Shown here one piece after another: positions 33,752 through 41,591 of a stretch of DNA of 64,000 bases. Position 1 is the first letter of the stretch; the number at the start of each line of letters is the position of its first letter. Source of the stretch: Candidatus Rokuibacteriota bacterium (lineage in GTDB: Bacteria > Methylomirabilota > Methylomirabilia > Rokubacteriales > CSP1-6); the NCBI GenBank assembly GCA_016184125.1, contig JACPDG010000041.1:1-64000 (forward strand). Direction: 5' to 3'. Position numbers and translations under genes: made by a program. Under the pieces are notes generated by a model, which worked only from the letters and a program-made list of their open reading frames with translations, did no database searches and had not been told where the DNA came from.

Positions 33752-34807
33752 ATGACCGGCAAGGACATCCGGCTGACGTCCTACGCGTCCTGCGCGGGGT
33801 GAGCGTCCAAGATGGCTCCTGGAGATCTCCAGGAGGTGCTGAGCGTGTTGCGAACGGGCGTCCCGGTCCCCCAGGCGTTGCTCGTCGGCCTCGGGCATGC
33901 GGACGACGCCGCGGTGTACCGCGTGGCGCCGGATCTCGCGATCGTCCAGACCGTCGACTTCTTTCCGCCCGTCGTCGACGACCCGCACACGTGGGGCGCC
34001 GTCGCCGCGGCGAACGCGATGTCGGACGTGTATGCGATGGGCGGCGAGGTGATGTTCGCGCTCGCGGTCGCGGGTTTTCCGCGCGAGATGCCGAAGGCGA
34101 TCATCGCCGAGGTGTTCCGTGGCGGTGCCGAGAAGGTCGCGGAGGCGGGCGGCGTCGTCGCCGGCGGGCACACCGTCGTGGATCCCGAGCCGAAGTACGG
34201 CCTCTGCGTGACGGGCCGGGTCCACCCCGACCGTGTGCTCGTCAAGGGCGGCCTCCGTCCCGGCGACCGGCTGTTCCTCTCGAAGCCGCTGGGGACCGGC
34301 GTCGTGACGACGGCGGCGAAGGACGACGCGGTGAGCGCCGAGGTCCTCGACGGCGCGATTCGCAGCATGCTCCGCCTCAATCGCGTCGCGGCGGAGGTCG
34401 CGCGCGAGTCGGCGGCCATCGGCGCGACCGACATCACCGGCTTCGGGTTGCTGGGGCACGGCGGCGAGATGGTGGAAGCGTCGGGCGCCGGCCTCGTGAT
34501 CCATGCGTCGCGGCTGCCGATCCTGCCGGGCGCGCTGGCGCTGGCCGAGAAGGGCCACTTCAGCGGTGGCATGCGCCGAAACCGCCGGCACCTCGACGCG
34601 ACGTTCGGCCCGCGCCTCCAGATGCACCCGGACGTCGCACCGGCCATCGCCGGCCTCTTGACCGAATCCGAGACGTCCGGCGGGCTGCTGTTCTCGGTCG
34701 AGCCGTCGTCTGCGGCGCACGTCCTCGATCGCTTCCGCCGGCGCGGCGAGGAGTGCTGGGAGATCGGCGAGGTCCTCGCGGACCCTGTCATCCGCATCGA
34801 GCCGTAG
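33752..34807 (+). CDS. selD: Selenide, water dikinase; itself a selenoprotein (Sec at codon 17)
   Basis: Starting at ATG 33752 the frame reads GKDIRLTSYASCAG-U-ASK and continues MAPGDLQEVLSVLRTG. TGA 33800-33802 is codon 17, exactly the position of the catalytic Cys17 of E. coli SelD, where many bacteria carry Sec. Read through, the protein is 351 aa, the normal SelD length; starting at 33812 would remove the active site. Other SelD marks: NAMSDVYAMGGEVMFALAVA, VAGGHTVVDPEPKYGL, and TDITGFGLLGHGGEM. It makes selenophosphate from selenide and ATP, needed for Sec-tRNA. A hairpin with the right SECIS geometry follows the UGA. Confidence 0.93.
33816..33835 (+). promoter_or_regulatory. Bacterial SECIS element of selD
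   Basis: CTCCTGGA (33816-33823) pairs perfectly with TCCAGGAG (33828-33835) around a GATC loop. The loop begins 21 nt after the UGA and opens with G, which meets the known bacterial SECIS rule. Because the stem is coding, its perfect palindrome is unlikely to be chance. Confidence 0.78.
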
Positions 34808-34944
34808 CGTCGCTTCCCATCGCGCCGGCCGATGACCGTGGGCGGATCTATCGGGATCGACGATTTGCGTAAGCGGCGAATCCCGATACGCTGGCCGAGT
34901 ATCCAAACGGCTGGTACATCCCCTCGGTCACGGAGGTCTTCACG
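34808..34944 (+). other. Gap between selD and the selenate-transport gene
   Basis: No gene is supported. GGGAT (34854-34858) and ATCCC lie 30 bases apart and could form a weak hairpin. A short in-frame stretch (LAEYPNGWYIPSVTEVFT) runs into the next gene's GTG, but nothing upstream extends it. CGGAGG at 34931-34936 is the ribosome site of the next gene. Confidence 0.4.
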
Positions 34945-35805
34945 GTGCGGACAACGATGCTGGTGCTCGCGATGGCGTTCGCGCTGTTCCCCGCCGGCAG
35001 GGCGGGCGCCGATGTGCCGGACGTGCTGAGGGTCTCGGCGATCCCCGACGAGAACCCGAACGAGCTCATGCGGATCTACACGCCGTTCGCCGAGTACCTC
35101 TCGAAGGAGCTCGGGATGAAGGTCCGGTTCACCCCCGTCGTGGACTACGCGGCGACGGTCGAGGGGCTCGCGGCGAAGAAGCTCGACCTCGTCTGGTACG
35201 GCGGGTTCACGTCGGTCCAGGCGGTGCGCCGCTCGAACGGCAACGCGAAGCGGCTCGTCCTGCGCCAGGAGGACGCGGAGTTCACGTCGGTGTTCGTCGC
35301 GAAACCTGGAGGCGGCATCAAGAGCCTCGCCGATCTCAAGGGCAAGACGTTCGCATTCGGGTCGGTATCGTCGACCTCCGGCCACCTGATGCCGCGCTAC
35401 TTCCTGCTGCAGAACGGCGTGACGCCGGAGAAGGACATGAAGCGGATCGCGTACTCGGGCGCGCACGACGCGACGGCGCTGTGGGTGGAGTCGGGGAAGG
35501 TGGACGCGGGCGCGCTGAACTTCCTCGTGTGGGACAAGCTCGTCCAGCGGAAGAAGGTGGACCCGGCGAAGGTGAACGTCTTCTGGACCACGCCACCCTA
35601 CGTCGATTACGTGTGGACCGCGCGGGGCGACCTCGACCGGGGCATCCTCGACAAGATCAGCGCGGCGTTCCTGAAGCTCGACTACGCGAATCCCGAGCAC
35701 AAGAGGCTCCTCGACCTCCACCGCACCAGGAAGTACGTCCGGGCGAACGACGCCGACTGGAAGGGCACGGAGGAGGCGGCGATCGCGGCGGGGCTTCTGA
35801 AGTAG
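34945..35805 (+). CDS. Putative selenate ABC transporter substrate-binding protein (PhnD-like)
   Basis: A 286-aa exported protein; signal MRTTMLVLAMAFALFPAGRA. The mature part, LRVSAIPDENPNELMRIYTP, VDYAATVEGLAAKKLDLVWY, GKTFAFGSVSSTSGHLMPRY and YSGAHDATALWVESGKVDAG, matches the PhnD-related binding proteins found next to selD and proposed to bind selenate. Phosphonate or phosphite binding is the alternative, but no phosphonate lyase genes are present. GTG 34945 has a CGGAGG site. First gene of the transporter. Confidence 0.82.
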   Translation: MRTTMLVLAMAFALFPAGRAGADVPDVLRVSAIPDENPNELMRIYTPFAEYLSKELGMKVRFTPVVDYAATVEGLAAKKLDLVWYGGFTSVQAVRRSNGNAKRLVLRQEDAEFTSVFVAKPGGGIKSLADLKGKTFAFGSVSSTSGHLMPRYFLLQNGVTPEKDMKRIAYSGAHDATALWVESGKVDAGALNFLVWDKLVQRKKVDPAKVNVFWTTPPYVDYVWTARGDLDRGILDKISAAFLKLDYANPEHKRLLDLHRTRKYVRANDADWKGTEEAAIAAGLLK

Positions 35806-35824
35806 GATCGGCGCGGCTCCTGCC

Positions 35825-36646
35825 ATGTACCGGCTCGAACGCGTCCGCAAGACGTTCCCCGACGCCGCCGCGCTCGACGGCCTCACGCTCACCGTCCATC
35901 GCGGCGAGCACGTCGCCGTCATCGGGCCCAGCGGGGCGGGGAAGACGACGCTCTTCCGCATCTTGAACCTGGCGCTGCGACCGACCGCGGGGCGCCTCCT
36001 GTTCGAGGGGCGCGATGTCGGCGGGCTCTCCGACGCCGCCCTGCGGCGTGCCCGGACGCGGATCGGGACCATCTACCAGCAGCAGCACCTCGTCGGCCGC
36101 CTGCGGGTCGTCCACAACGTGCTTGCCGGCAACCTGGGCCGATGGTCGACGCTGCGTGCGTTGACCTCGCTCATCTCGCCGCGCGATGTCGACGCCGCCG
36201 CGGCGGCGCTCGCGCAGGTCGGCATCCCGGACAAGCTCCACGCGCGGACCGACGAGCTGTCGGGCGGGCAGCAGCAGCGCGTCGCGATCGCGCGCGTGCT
36301 GGTGCAAGACCCGGACGTGATCCTCGCGGACGAGCCGGTGTCGTCGGTGGATCCATCGCTGGCCGTGACGCTCGTCAGCCTGCTGCGCGATCTGTCCGCC
36401 GAGTCGCGCAAGACGCTGCTCGTGAACCTGCACAGCGTCGACCTCGCGCTCAACTTCTTCCCGCGCGTCGTCGGGATCCGCGATGGCCGCGTCCGCTTCG
36501 ACCTCCGCCCGCAGGCGATCACGCCCGCGCTGCTCGAGGAGCTCTACGCCGGGCACGCCGACGAGGAACGGCAGCTCGCGCAGCTCAAGGATGGCTACGA
36601 TCCGTTCGGTCGTGCCTGCCGGCCGCTCTTCGATCTCGGCGCGTGA
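35825..36646 (+). CDS. Putative selenate ABC transporter ATPase (PhnC-like)
   Basis: A 273-aa ATPase: Walker A GPSGAGKTT, Q-loop in GTIYQQQHLVGRL, signature ELSGGQQQRVAIARVLVQDP, Walker B VILADEPVSSVD, and the His switch in NLHSVDLAL. Close in layout to PhnC. Powers the two permeases downstream. Its last codons and the following bases (from GATCTCGGCGCGTGACCGG at 36632) are repeated 160 bp downstream within a repeat element. Confidence 0.88.
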   Translation: MYRLERVRKTFPDAAALDGLTLTVHRGEHVAVIGPSGAGKTTLFRILNLALRPTAGRLLFEGRDVGGLSDAALRRARTRIGTIYQQQHLVGRLRVVHNVLAGNLGRWSTLRALTSLISPRDVDAAAAALAQVGIPDKLHARTDELSGGQQQRVAIARVLVQDPDVILADEPVSSVDPSLAVTLVSLLRDLSAESRKTLLVNLHSVDLALNFFPRVVGIRDGRVRFDLRPQAITPALLEELYAGHADEERQLAQLKDGYDPFGRACRPLFDLGA

Positions 36647-36889
36647 CCGGACGGGGTCGTCGAGGAGCGCCACGGCTGTGGCGGGTGCGTCCGCGCACCC
36701 CCCGGGGCGCTCCGAGCGCGGGGCCGGGGGAGCACGAGGGGGGCGTGAGCCCCCTTCGTACGAGTGTCGGGGGCTTCGAGAGTCCCCCCATGATCTCGGC
36801 GCGTGACCGGACGGGGTAGTCGAGGAGCGCCACGGCTGCGCCGGGGCGCTCCGAGCGCGGGGGGCTTGGGGGGCTTCGATAGTCCCCCC
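36632..36889 (+). repeat. Two hairpin elements, first duplicated with the ATPase 3' end
   Basis: GATCTCGGCGCGTGACCGGACGGGGT at 36632 recurs at 36792 with a period of 160 bp. The first copy holds the GGGTGCGTCCGCGCACCC palindrome in the loop of its GAGCGCC hairpin. The second ends CTTGGGGGGCTTCGATAGTC then CCCCCATG, whose ATG is the start codon of the first permease. It splits an otherwise tight operon by about 240 bp. Confidence 0.85.
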
Positions 36890-37708
36890 ATGAGGTGGTC
36901 GGCGTTCCCGTACCTGCTCGCGGCGGCGTTCGCGCTCACGCTGGCCGCGTCCGTTCGCGTCGCGAACGTGGACCCGCGTCTGCTCGTGGATCCGGAATCG
37001 CTCGGGAACGTCGCGCGCTTCGTCCGCGGCATGTGGCCGCCCAAGCTGGCGCCCGACTTCCTCCAGCTGATGGTGCGTCCGGCCATCGAGACCGTGCAGA
37101 TCTCGGTCGTCGGGACGGCGATCGCGATCGTGATCGGCTTCCCGCTCGGTCTCCTCGCCTCGTCGTCGCTCATGTGGCGCGGCGTGCTGCACGAGCAACG
37201 CGTCCAGCGTCGGCGGTGGCTCGTGGGGCTCCCCGGCTACGCCGTCGCCCGGGCCGTGCTGTCCGTCCTCCGCGCGATCCCCGAGTACGTCTGGGCGTTC
37301 GTCTTCGTTCGCGCCGTCGGGCTCGGGCCGTTTCCCGGCGTCCTGGCCATCGGTGTCGCGTACGGCGGCATGCTCGGCAAGGTGTACTCGGAGATCCTGG
37401 AACACGTCGACCCGCGGCCGCTCGAGACGCTGCACGCGAGCGGCGCCACGCGAACCGGCGTGATCCTCTACGGCCTCGTGCCCCAGGCGCTGCCGACGTT
37501 CGTCTCCTACACGCTCTACCGGTGGGAATGTGCGATCCGCGCCTCGGCCATCCTCGGCTTCGTCGGTGCCGGCGGCCTCGGCCAGCAGATCGAGCTCTCG
37601 ATGCGGATGTTCCAGTTCGACGAGGTCCTCACGCTCCTGATGATGCTGTTCGTGCTCGTCGCCGCGGTGGATGTGGTCAGCGCTCGCATCCGGGCGAGGC
37701 TCCTGTGA
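36890..37708 (+). CDS. Putative selenate ABC transporter permease 1 (PhnE-like)
   Basis: A 272-aa inner-membrane protein of the PhnE type. The transport core has QISVVGTAIAIVIGFPLGLL, VLRAIPEYVWAFVFVRAVGL and the ATPase-contact loop PLETLHASGATRTGVILYGL. The ATG is the last three bases of the preceding repeat element and no other ribosome site is visible. It pairs with the next permease, which it overlaps by GTGA. Confidence 0.87.
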   Translation: MRWSAFPYLLAAAFALTLAASVRVANVDPRLLVDPESLGNVARFVRGMWPPKLAPDFLQLMVRPAIETVQISVVGTAIAIVIGFPLGLLASSSLMWRGVLHEQRVQRRRWLVGLPGYAVARAVLSVLRAIPEYVWAFVFVRAVGLGPFPGVLAIGVAYGGMLGKVYSEILEHVDPRPLETLHASGATRTGVILYGLVPQALPTFVSYTLYRWECAIRASAILGFVGAGGLGQQIELSMRMFQFDEVLTLLMMLFVLVAAVDVVSARIRARLL

Positions 37709-38559
37709 CGGGCGGCGGCGCGCGTGTCGCGGCCGTCCCGCGGCCCCGCACGGCGGGGTGGCTCACCGCCGCGGCCTTCGTCGTGCTCCTCGTGTGGTCG
37801 TATCGCGGCACCCAGATCGACCTCGGCGCCCTCGTCGGCGGCGAGGCGATGCGGCAGATCGGCGGCTACCTCGCGAAGCTGTTCCCGCCGGACCTCTCCG
37901 CGCCGACGCTGCGCGCCGCGGGCGTGGGCGCCGTCGAAACGTTCGCGATCTCGTTCGTGGGGTCGCTGCTCGCGGTGCTCATCGCGTTCCCGCTCGCGCT
38001 CGCCACGGACCGGTCGCTCCTTTACCGGGGCGTCCTCTACGAGGGCCGGCCGCCGGCGGGAGCGCGTCGCGCCGTCCGGGTCGGCGTGTACGCCGGGGCG
38101 AAGGCGGTGCTCAACGTGCTGCGCACGATCCCCGAGATCGTGTGGGCGCTCCTGTTCGTCTTCATGGTGGGGCTCGGCCCGTTCCCCGGCGTGCTCGCGC
38201 TCGGATTCCATACGGGGGGCGTGCTCGGCAAGCTGTTCGGCGAGGTGCTCGAGGACGTCGATCCGCGTCCGCTCGAGGCGCTCCAGTCGACCGGCGCGAG
38301 CCGCCTGCGCATCCTGCTCTACGGTGTGCTGCCGCAGGCGATGCCGCAGTTCGTCGCCTACGCGCTCTATCGCTGGGAGGTCAACATCCGCGCGGCTGCG
38401 ATCATGGGGCTCGTCGGCGCGGGCGGTCTCGGCCAGCGCATCCACTTCGCGATCAGCCTCTTCCTCGAGCGCGAGCTGCTCACGCTGATCCTCGCGATCT
38501 ACGTGATCGTGACGCTGGTCGACGCGCTCAGCGCGTACCTCCGGTCGAAGCTCGTGTGA
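37705..38559 (+). CDS. Putative selenate ABC transporter permease 2 (PhnE-like)
   Basis: A 284-aa paralogue of the preceding permease (shared VLRTIPEIVWALLFVFMVGL, PLEALQSTGASRLRILLYGV and GLVGAGGLGQRIHF). GTG 37705 overlaps the upstream stop. Two distinct PhnE-type permeases in tandem suggest a heterodimer. Last gene of the selenium locus; an inverted repeat element follows. Confidence 0.87.
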   Translation: MTGGGARVAAVPRPRTAGWLTAAAFVVLLVWSYRGTQIDLGALVGGEAMRQIGGYLAKLFPPDLSAPTLRAAGVGAVETFAISFVGSLLAVLIAFPLALATDRSLLYRGVLYEGRPPAGARRAVRVGVYAGAKAVLNVLRTIPEIVWALLFVFMVGLGPFPGVLALGFHTGGVLGKLFGEVLEDVDPRPLEALQSTGASRLRILLYGVLPQAMPQFVAYALYRWEVNIRAAAIMGLVGAGGLGQRIHFAISLFLERELLTLILAIYVIVTLVDALSAYLRSKLV

Positions 38560-38572
38560 GGGAAGTGGGGGC

Positions 38573-38690
38573 CCCGGAATGGCCCCCACGCCCCCGCGCT
38601 CGGACACGGCCCCGGGGGACCCGGGCCGCGCCTCGGGCCCGCGCTCGGCCTGGGGTCCCGAAATGGCCCCCCACGCCCCCCGACGTCGGA
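38573..38690 (-). repeat. Hairpin element in inverted orientation
   Basis: GGCCCCCACGCCCCCGCGCTCGG, then GACACGGCCCCGGGGGACCC and GGGCCGCGCCTCGGGCCC, are the reverse complement of the modules at 15300-15440. It starts 14 bases after the second permease stop, where it can act as terminator. Confidence 0.75.
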
Positions 38691-38702
38691 AGCGGTGATG
38701 CC

Positions 38703-38795
38703 GGCGAGCGCTCCGGGTTCGCCGACCTGCTGATCGCCATGCTCGCCGGCGACCACGACGCGGCCCTCTGGTCGCTCGACGAGGATCCCGGATGG
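38703..38795 (+). pseudogene. PIN-domain toxin C-terminal fragment
   Basis: About 30 residues, GERSGFADLLIAMLAGDHDA then ALWSLDED, resemble the last acidic helix and strand of VapC-type PIN domains (ADxxIAxxA...LWSLDxDF). Nothing upstream or downstream completes a gene; it lies between two repeat elements. Short motif evidence only. Confidence 0.4.
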
Positions 38796-38809
38796 CGCCG
38801 TACGGCTCG

Positions 38810-38886
38810 ACGGAAGCGGCGCCCGAGGCGTACTTCGAGTACGCCGGAGGGCGGCCGAGCGCGTCAACGACGCAGATGCGCCGTTA
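38810..38886 (+). repeat. Second repeat family, copy A
   Basis: A unit of about 77 bp: CGGAAGCGGCGCCCGAGGCG, then GGCGTACT-TCG-AGTACGCC (a perfect 8-bp hairpin), then CGTCAACGACGCAGATGCGCC. It ends at the 3' end of the anti-sigma-like gene. The related copy B is at 39287, on the far side of that gene in the same orientation. Confidence 0.75.
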
Positions 38887-39138
38887 TCACCGCGCGGATC
38901 GGAGGACGGAGATGAGGCGTTCTCGGAGCTCGGGAGGGAGTTGCACGTCGCGTAGCTTCGCCGCGGCGTTGATGGTGCCGCGATACGTGTTGACGAAGGC
39001 GACGCAGGCCGAGCAACCCTCGATGTGCCAGTCGATCAGCTCCATGACGTGCCCCGGCAGCGTGCCGTCGAAGTAATCGCCGAGCAGCTCGGCGATCTCT
39101 CGGCACTCGATCGTTGACGGTTCGGACGGCTCCGTCAT
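38887..39138 (-). CDS. Zinc-finger anti-sigma factor-like protein (zf-HC2)
   Basis: An 83-aa soluble protein: STIECREIAELLGDYFDGTL, then the HxxxCxxC zinc motif in DWHIEGCSACVAFVNTYRGT. It matches the anti-sigma domain of ZAS-type factors that hold ECF sigma factors. No transmembrane segment and no sigma gene lies adjacent. ATG 39138 is used because TATAAT ends nine bases upstream; a GTG at 39144 would fall too close to that box. Confidence 0.78.
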   Translation of the reverse strand: MTEPSEPSTIECREIAELLGDYFDGTLPGHVMELIDWHIEGCSACVAFVNTYRGTINAAAKLRDVQLPPELRERLISVLRSAR

Positions 39139-39147
39139 CGCCACACC

Positions 39148-39153
39148 ATTATA
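39148..39153 (-). promoter_or_regulatory. -10 box (TATAAT) of the anti-sigma-like gene
   Basis: A perfect TATAAT on the minus strand is followed by nine bases and ATG 39138, with no ribosome site between. This is among the clearest examples of the leaderless arrangement in the window. The -35 position (39171-39176) reads CGAGCC, which is not consensus. Confidence 0.5.
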
Positions 39154-39286
39154 TGTAGATGTCCGCGTGCGGCTCGGGGATTCAGGACGGCTCCGCAGCG
39201 CTGGGTGGGAGTCGGCGCGCCAGTGTCCCCCCGGGGGCCCGCTGTCCGATCCTGGGAGCCGAGGGTGCGAAAACGGGGCAGACGCG

Positions 39287-39369
39287 ACGGCCGAAGCGAC
39301 GCCCGAGGCGCACTTCCGAGTACGCCGCAGGGCGGTGCGAGGCCGTCAACGAAGCAGATGCGCCATTCT
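39287..39369 (+). repeat. Second repeat family, copy B
   Basis: A unit of about 83 bp related to 38810-38886: shared GACGCCCGAGGCG, GAGTACGCCGCAGGGCGG and CGTCAACGAAGCAGATGCGCC. One arm of the hairpin carries a mismatch (GGCGCACT). It lies just upstream of the glycosyltransferase gene. Confidence 0.75.
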
Positions 39370-39397
39370 CGGCGTGCGGGTATATGCTCAGCTCCCT

Positions 39398-40444
39398 ATG
39401 ACCGGCCGGGTCGCGCTGCTCACGCCGTTCGCATTTCCGTCGGTGCGCGGCAATGCCGTGACCGTCGACCGGATCGCGCGCGGTCTCGCGAATCGCGGTG
39501 TCGAGCTGCGGGTCTGGGACGTCGGCCAGACGCCGGAGGCGACGATCGCGGACGAACTGGGCGACTGCCAGCCGAGCCTCGTGCACGCGTTCCACGCCTG
39601 GCGGGTCGGGCCGCTGGCGCTCAAGCTGGCGCGACGCGCCGAGATCCCGCTCGTGGTCACGCTGACGGGTACGGACGCGAATCACGACCTCTTCGATCCC
39701 GCCCGCGCCGCGGCCGTGAGGCGCGTGCTCGAAGGCGCCGCGGCCACCGTCGCGTTTCACGAATCGATCGCCGCGCGCATCCGTGCCACGCTGCCCGACG
39801 TCGGTGCCCGTCTGGTCGTCATCCCGCAGGCGGCCGACCTGGAGAGCCACGAGCCGTATCGGCTCGCGGCGCGGTGGCCGATGCCGCCCGACCGGGTGCT
39901 GTTCCTCTTTCCCGGCGGCATCCGGCCCGTGAAGAATCCACGCATGCCTCTCGAGCCGCTCGGCCGGCTGGCCGCGCGCGATCCGCGCGTCCGACTCGCG
40001 TACGCCGGCCCGGTCCTCGATCGTGCCGAGGGTGACGCCGTCCGGCGCGCGATCCAGGGGCTGAGCTGGGTGCGGCATCTGGGGACGGTGCCGCACCACC
40101 AGATGGCCTCACTCCTGCAACGAGCGGATGTCGTGCTCAACTGCTCCGTGTCCGAGGGCGGCATGGCGAACTCGATGCTCGAGGCGCTGTCGCTCGGTCG
40201 CGCCGTGCTGGCGTCCGCCATCGACGGCAACCGCTCCCTCGTCGAGGACGGCGTGACCGGCTTCCTGTTCCGCGACGACCGTGAGTTGGAGGTCCGCGCC
40301 GAGCAGCTCGCCCGTGATCCGGGACTCCGTGAACGGCTCGGGCGCGCCGGCCGCGCGCGCGTCAGGTCCGAGTATCCGGCGTCGCGAGAGATCAACGGCT
40401 ACCTCGACGTCTACCGGCGTCTGGTCCCGGTGCCTACGACATGA
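39398..40444 (+). CDS. Glycosyltransferase family 4-type protein
   Basis: A 348-aa GT-B enzyme. The N-terminal domain has LTPFAFPSVRGNAVTVDRIA and LVHAFHAWRVGPLALKLARR; the donor-binding domain has LFLFPGGIRPVKNPRMPLEP and the E-x7-E-like CSVSEGGMANSMLEALSLGR. Acceptor and sugar donor are unknown. ATG 39398 is preceded by a TATATG box 11 bases upstream and no ribosome site. Stands alone between repeats and the MoxR operon. Confidence 0.85.
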   Translation: MTGRVALLTPFAFPSVRGNAVTVDRIARGLANRGVELRVWDVGQTPEATIADELGDCQPSLVHAFHAWRVGPLALKLARRAEIPLVVTLTGTDANHDLFDPARAAAVRRVLEGAAATVAFHESIAARIRATLPDVGARLVVIPQAADLESHEPYRLAARWPMPPDRVLFLFPGGIRPVKNPRMPLEPLGRLAARDPRVRLAYAGPVLDRAEGDAVRRAIQGLSWVRHLGTVPHHQMASLLQRADVVLNCSVSEGGMANSMLEALSLGRAVLASAIDGNRSLVEDGVTGFLFRDDRELEVRAEQLARDPGLRERLGRAGRARVRSEYPASREINGYLDVYRRLVPVPTT

Positions 40445-40494
40445 GCAGCACGGCCGTCGCTGCCGGTCGTCTCGGCAGTGCTCGGCCGCGGTCG

Positions 40495-40523
40495 TTGACG
40501 CGGTTCGACCTCTCTTCGATAAT
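40495..40523 (+). promoter_or_regulatory. Sigma-70 type promoter of the MoxR operon
   Basis: TTGACG (40495-40500), 17 bases, GATAAT (40518-40523). Both boxes are one mismatch from consensus with ideal spacing. The ATG of moxR-like follows at 40578 with GAGAGGAGA as ribosome site, giving a leader of about 48 nt. Confidence 0.65.
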
Positions 40524-40577
40524 GCATCTGTCGCTGATGGCCCCTCGATCGACCTACCTCGGCGAGAGGAGACCCAC

Positions 40578-41591
40578 ATGAGTTACGACACCCGCGTCCA
40601 GGAGTTCGTCACCGCCTTCGAGGGTCTCCGGTCGGAGGTCGAGAAAGTGATCGTGGGGCATCGCGAGATCATCACCCACGTGCTCGTGGGCATGTTCAGC
40701 GGCGGCCACGTGTTGCTCGAGGGCGTGCCCGGGCTCGGCAAGACGCTCCTGGTGAAGACGCTCGCGGAGGGGCTCGACCTCTCGTTCTCGCGCGTGCAGT
40801 TCACGCCGGACCTGATGCCCGCGGACATCATCGGCACGAACATCATCGTGGAGGACGCCGACGGCCGAAAGCACTTCCAGTTCCAGCAGGGGCCGATCTT
40901 CGCGCACATCGTGCTCGCGGACGAGATCAACCGTGCCACGCCGAAGACGCAGTCGGCGCTGCTCGAGGGCATGCAGGAAGCCTCGGTCACCGTCGGCGGC
41001 GTGTCACGCGCGCTCCCCGGCCCGTTCTTCGTCCTCGCCACGCAGAACCCGATCGAGATGGAAGGCACGTACCCGCTGCCGGAAGCGCAGCTGGACCGGT
41101 TCATCTTCAAGCTGCGCGTGCGCTTTCCCGCGATCGAGGAGCTGAACCAGATCATCGAGCGCACGACCCAGCCACGGCAGGTCGCGGTGACGCGCGTCAT
41201 GACGGGGCCGCAGGTGCTGGCGTTTCGCGAGCTCATCCGCGAGGTGCCGATCGCCACCACCGTGCGCGATCTCGCGTCCACGATCGTGATGGCGACGCAC
41301 CCGCAGTGGGAGCACGCGCCGGAGGTGACGCGCCGTTTCGTGCGGTACGGGGCGAGCCCTCGGGGCGCGCAGGCGCTCGTGCTCGGCGCGAAGGTGCGCG
41401 CGCTCATCGAGGGCCGGTTCAACGTGAGCGCCGACGACCTGCGGGCACTCGCGGCGCCCGCGCTGCGTCACCGCATCATCCTCAACTTCGAAGGCGAGGC
41501 CGAGGCCGTGGACGCCGACACCCTGGTGGGACAGATCGTCGACGCCGCGGAGACGGTCATCGTCCAGGGTAAGGAGGCATTCCTGCGGTGA
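40578..41591 (+). CDS. MoxR-type AAA+ ATPase
   Basis: A 337-aa protein. Walker A is LLEGVPGLGKTLLVKTLAE, Walker B VLADEINRATPKTQSALLEG, sensor-1 LATQNPIEMEGTYPLPEAQL with the arginine finger region following, and a C-terminal lid domain. MoxR ATPases act as chaperones with VWA-domain proteins; the genes that follow (membrane protein, DUF58, VWA) are its usual partners. Confidence 0.92.
   Translation: MSYDTRVQEFVTAFEGLRSEVEKVIVGHREIITHVLVGMFSGGHVLLEGVPGLGKTLLVKTLAEGLDLSFSRVQFTPDLMPADIIGTNIIVEDADGRKHFQFQQGPIFAHIVLADEINRATPKTQSALLEGMQEASVTVGGVSRALPGPFFVLATQNPIEMEGTYPLPEAQLDRFIFKLRVRFPAIEELNQIIERTTQPRQVAVTRVMTGPQVLAFRELIREVPIATTVRDLASTIVMATHPQWEHAPEVTRRFVRYGASPRGAQALVLGAKVRALIEGRFNVSADDLRALAAPALRHRIILNFEGEAEAVDADTLVGQIVDAAETVIVQGKEAFLR

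Noticed and set aside
33812-34807. selD starting at ATG 33812
   Set aside because: It would lack the first 20 residues including the catalytic position 17, while ATG 33752 restores the full family N-terminus through a TGA.
34870-34944. Rieske-oxygenase-like N-terminus (AEYPNGWYIPSV)
   Set aside because: Under 25 residues, no further homology, and it runs into a well-supported GTG start.
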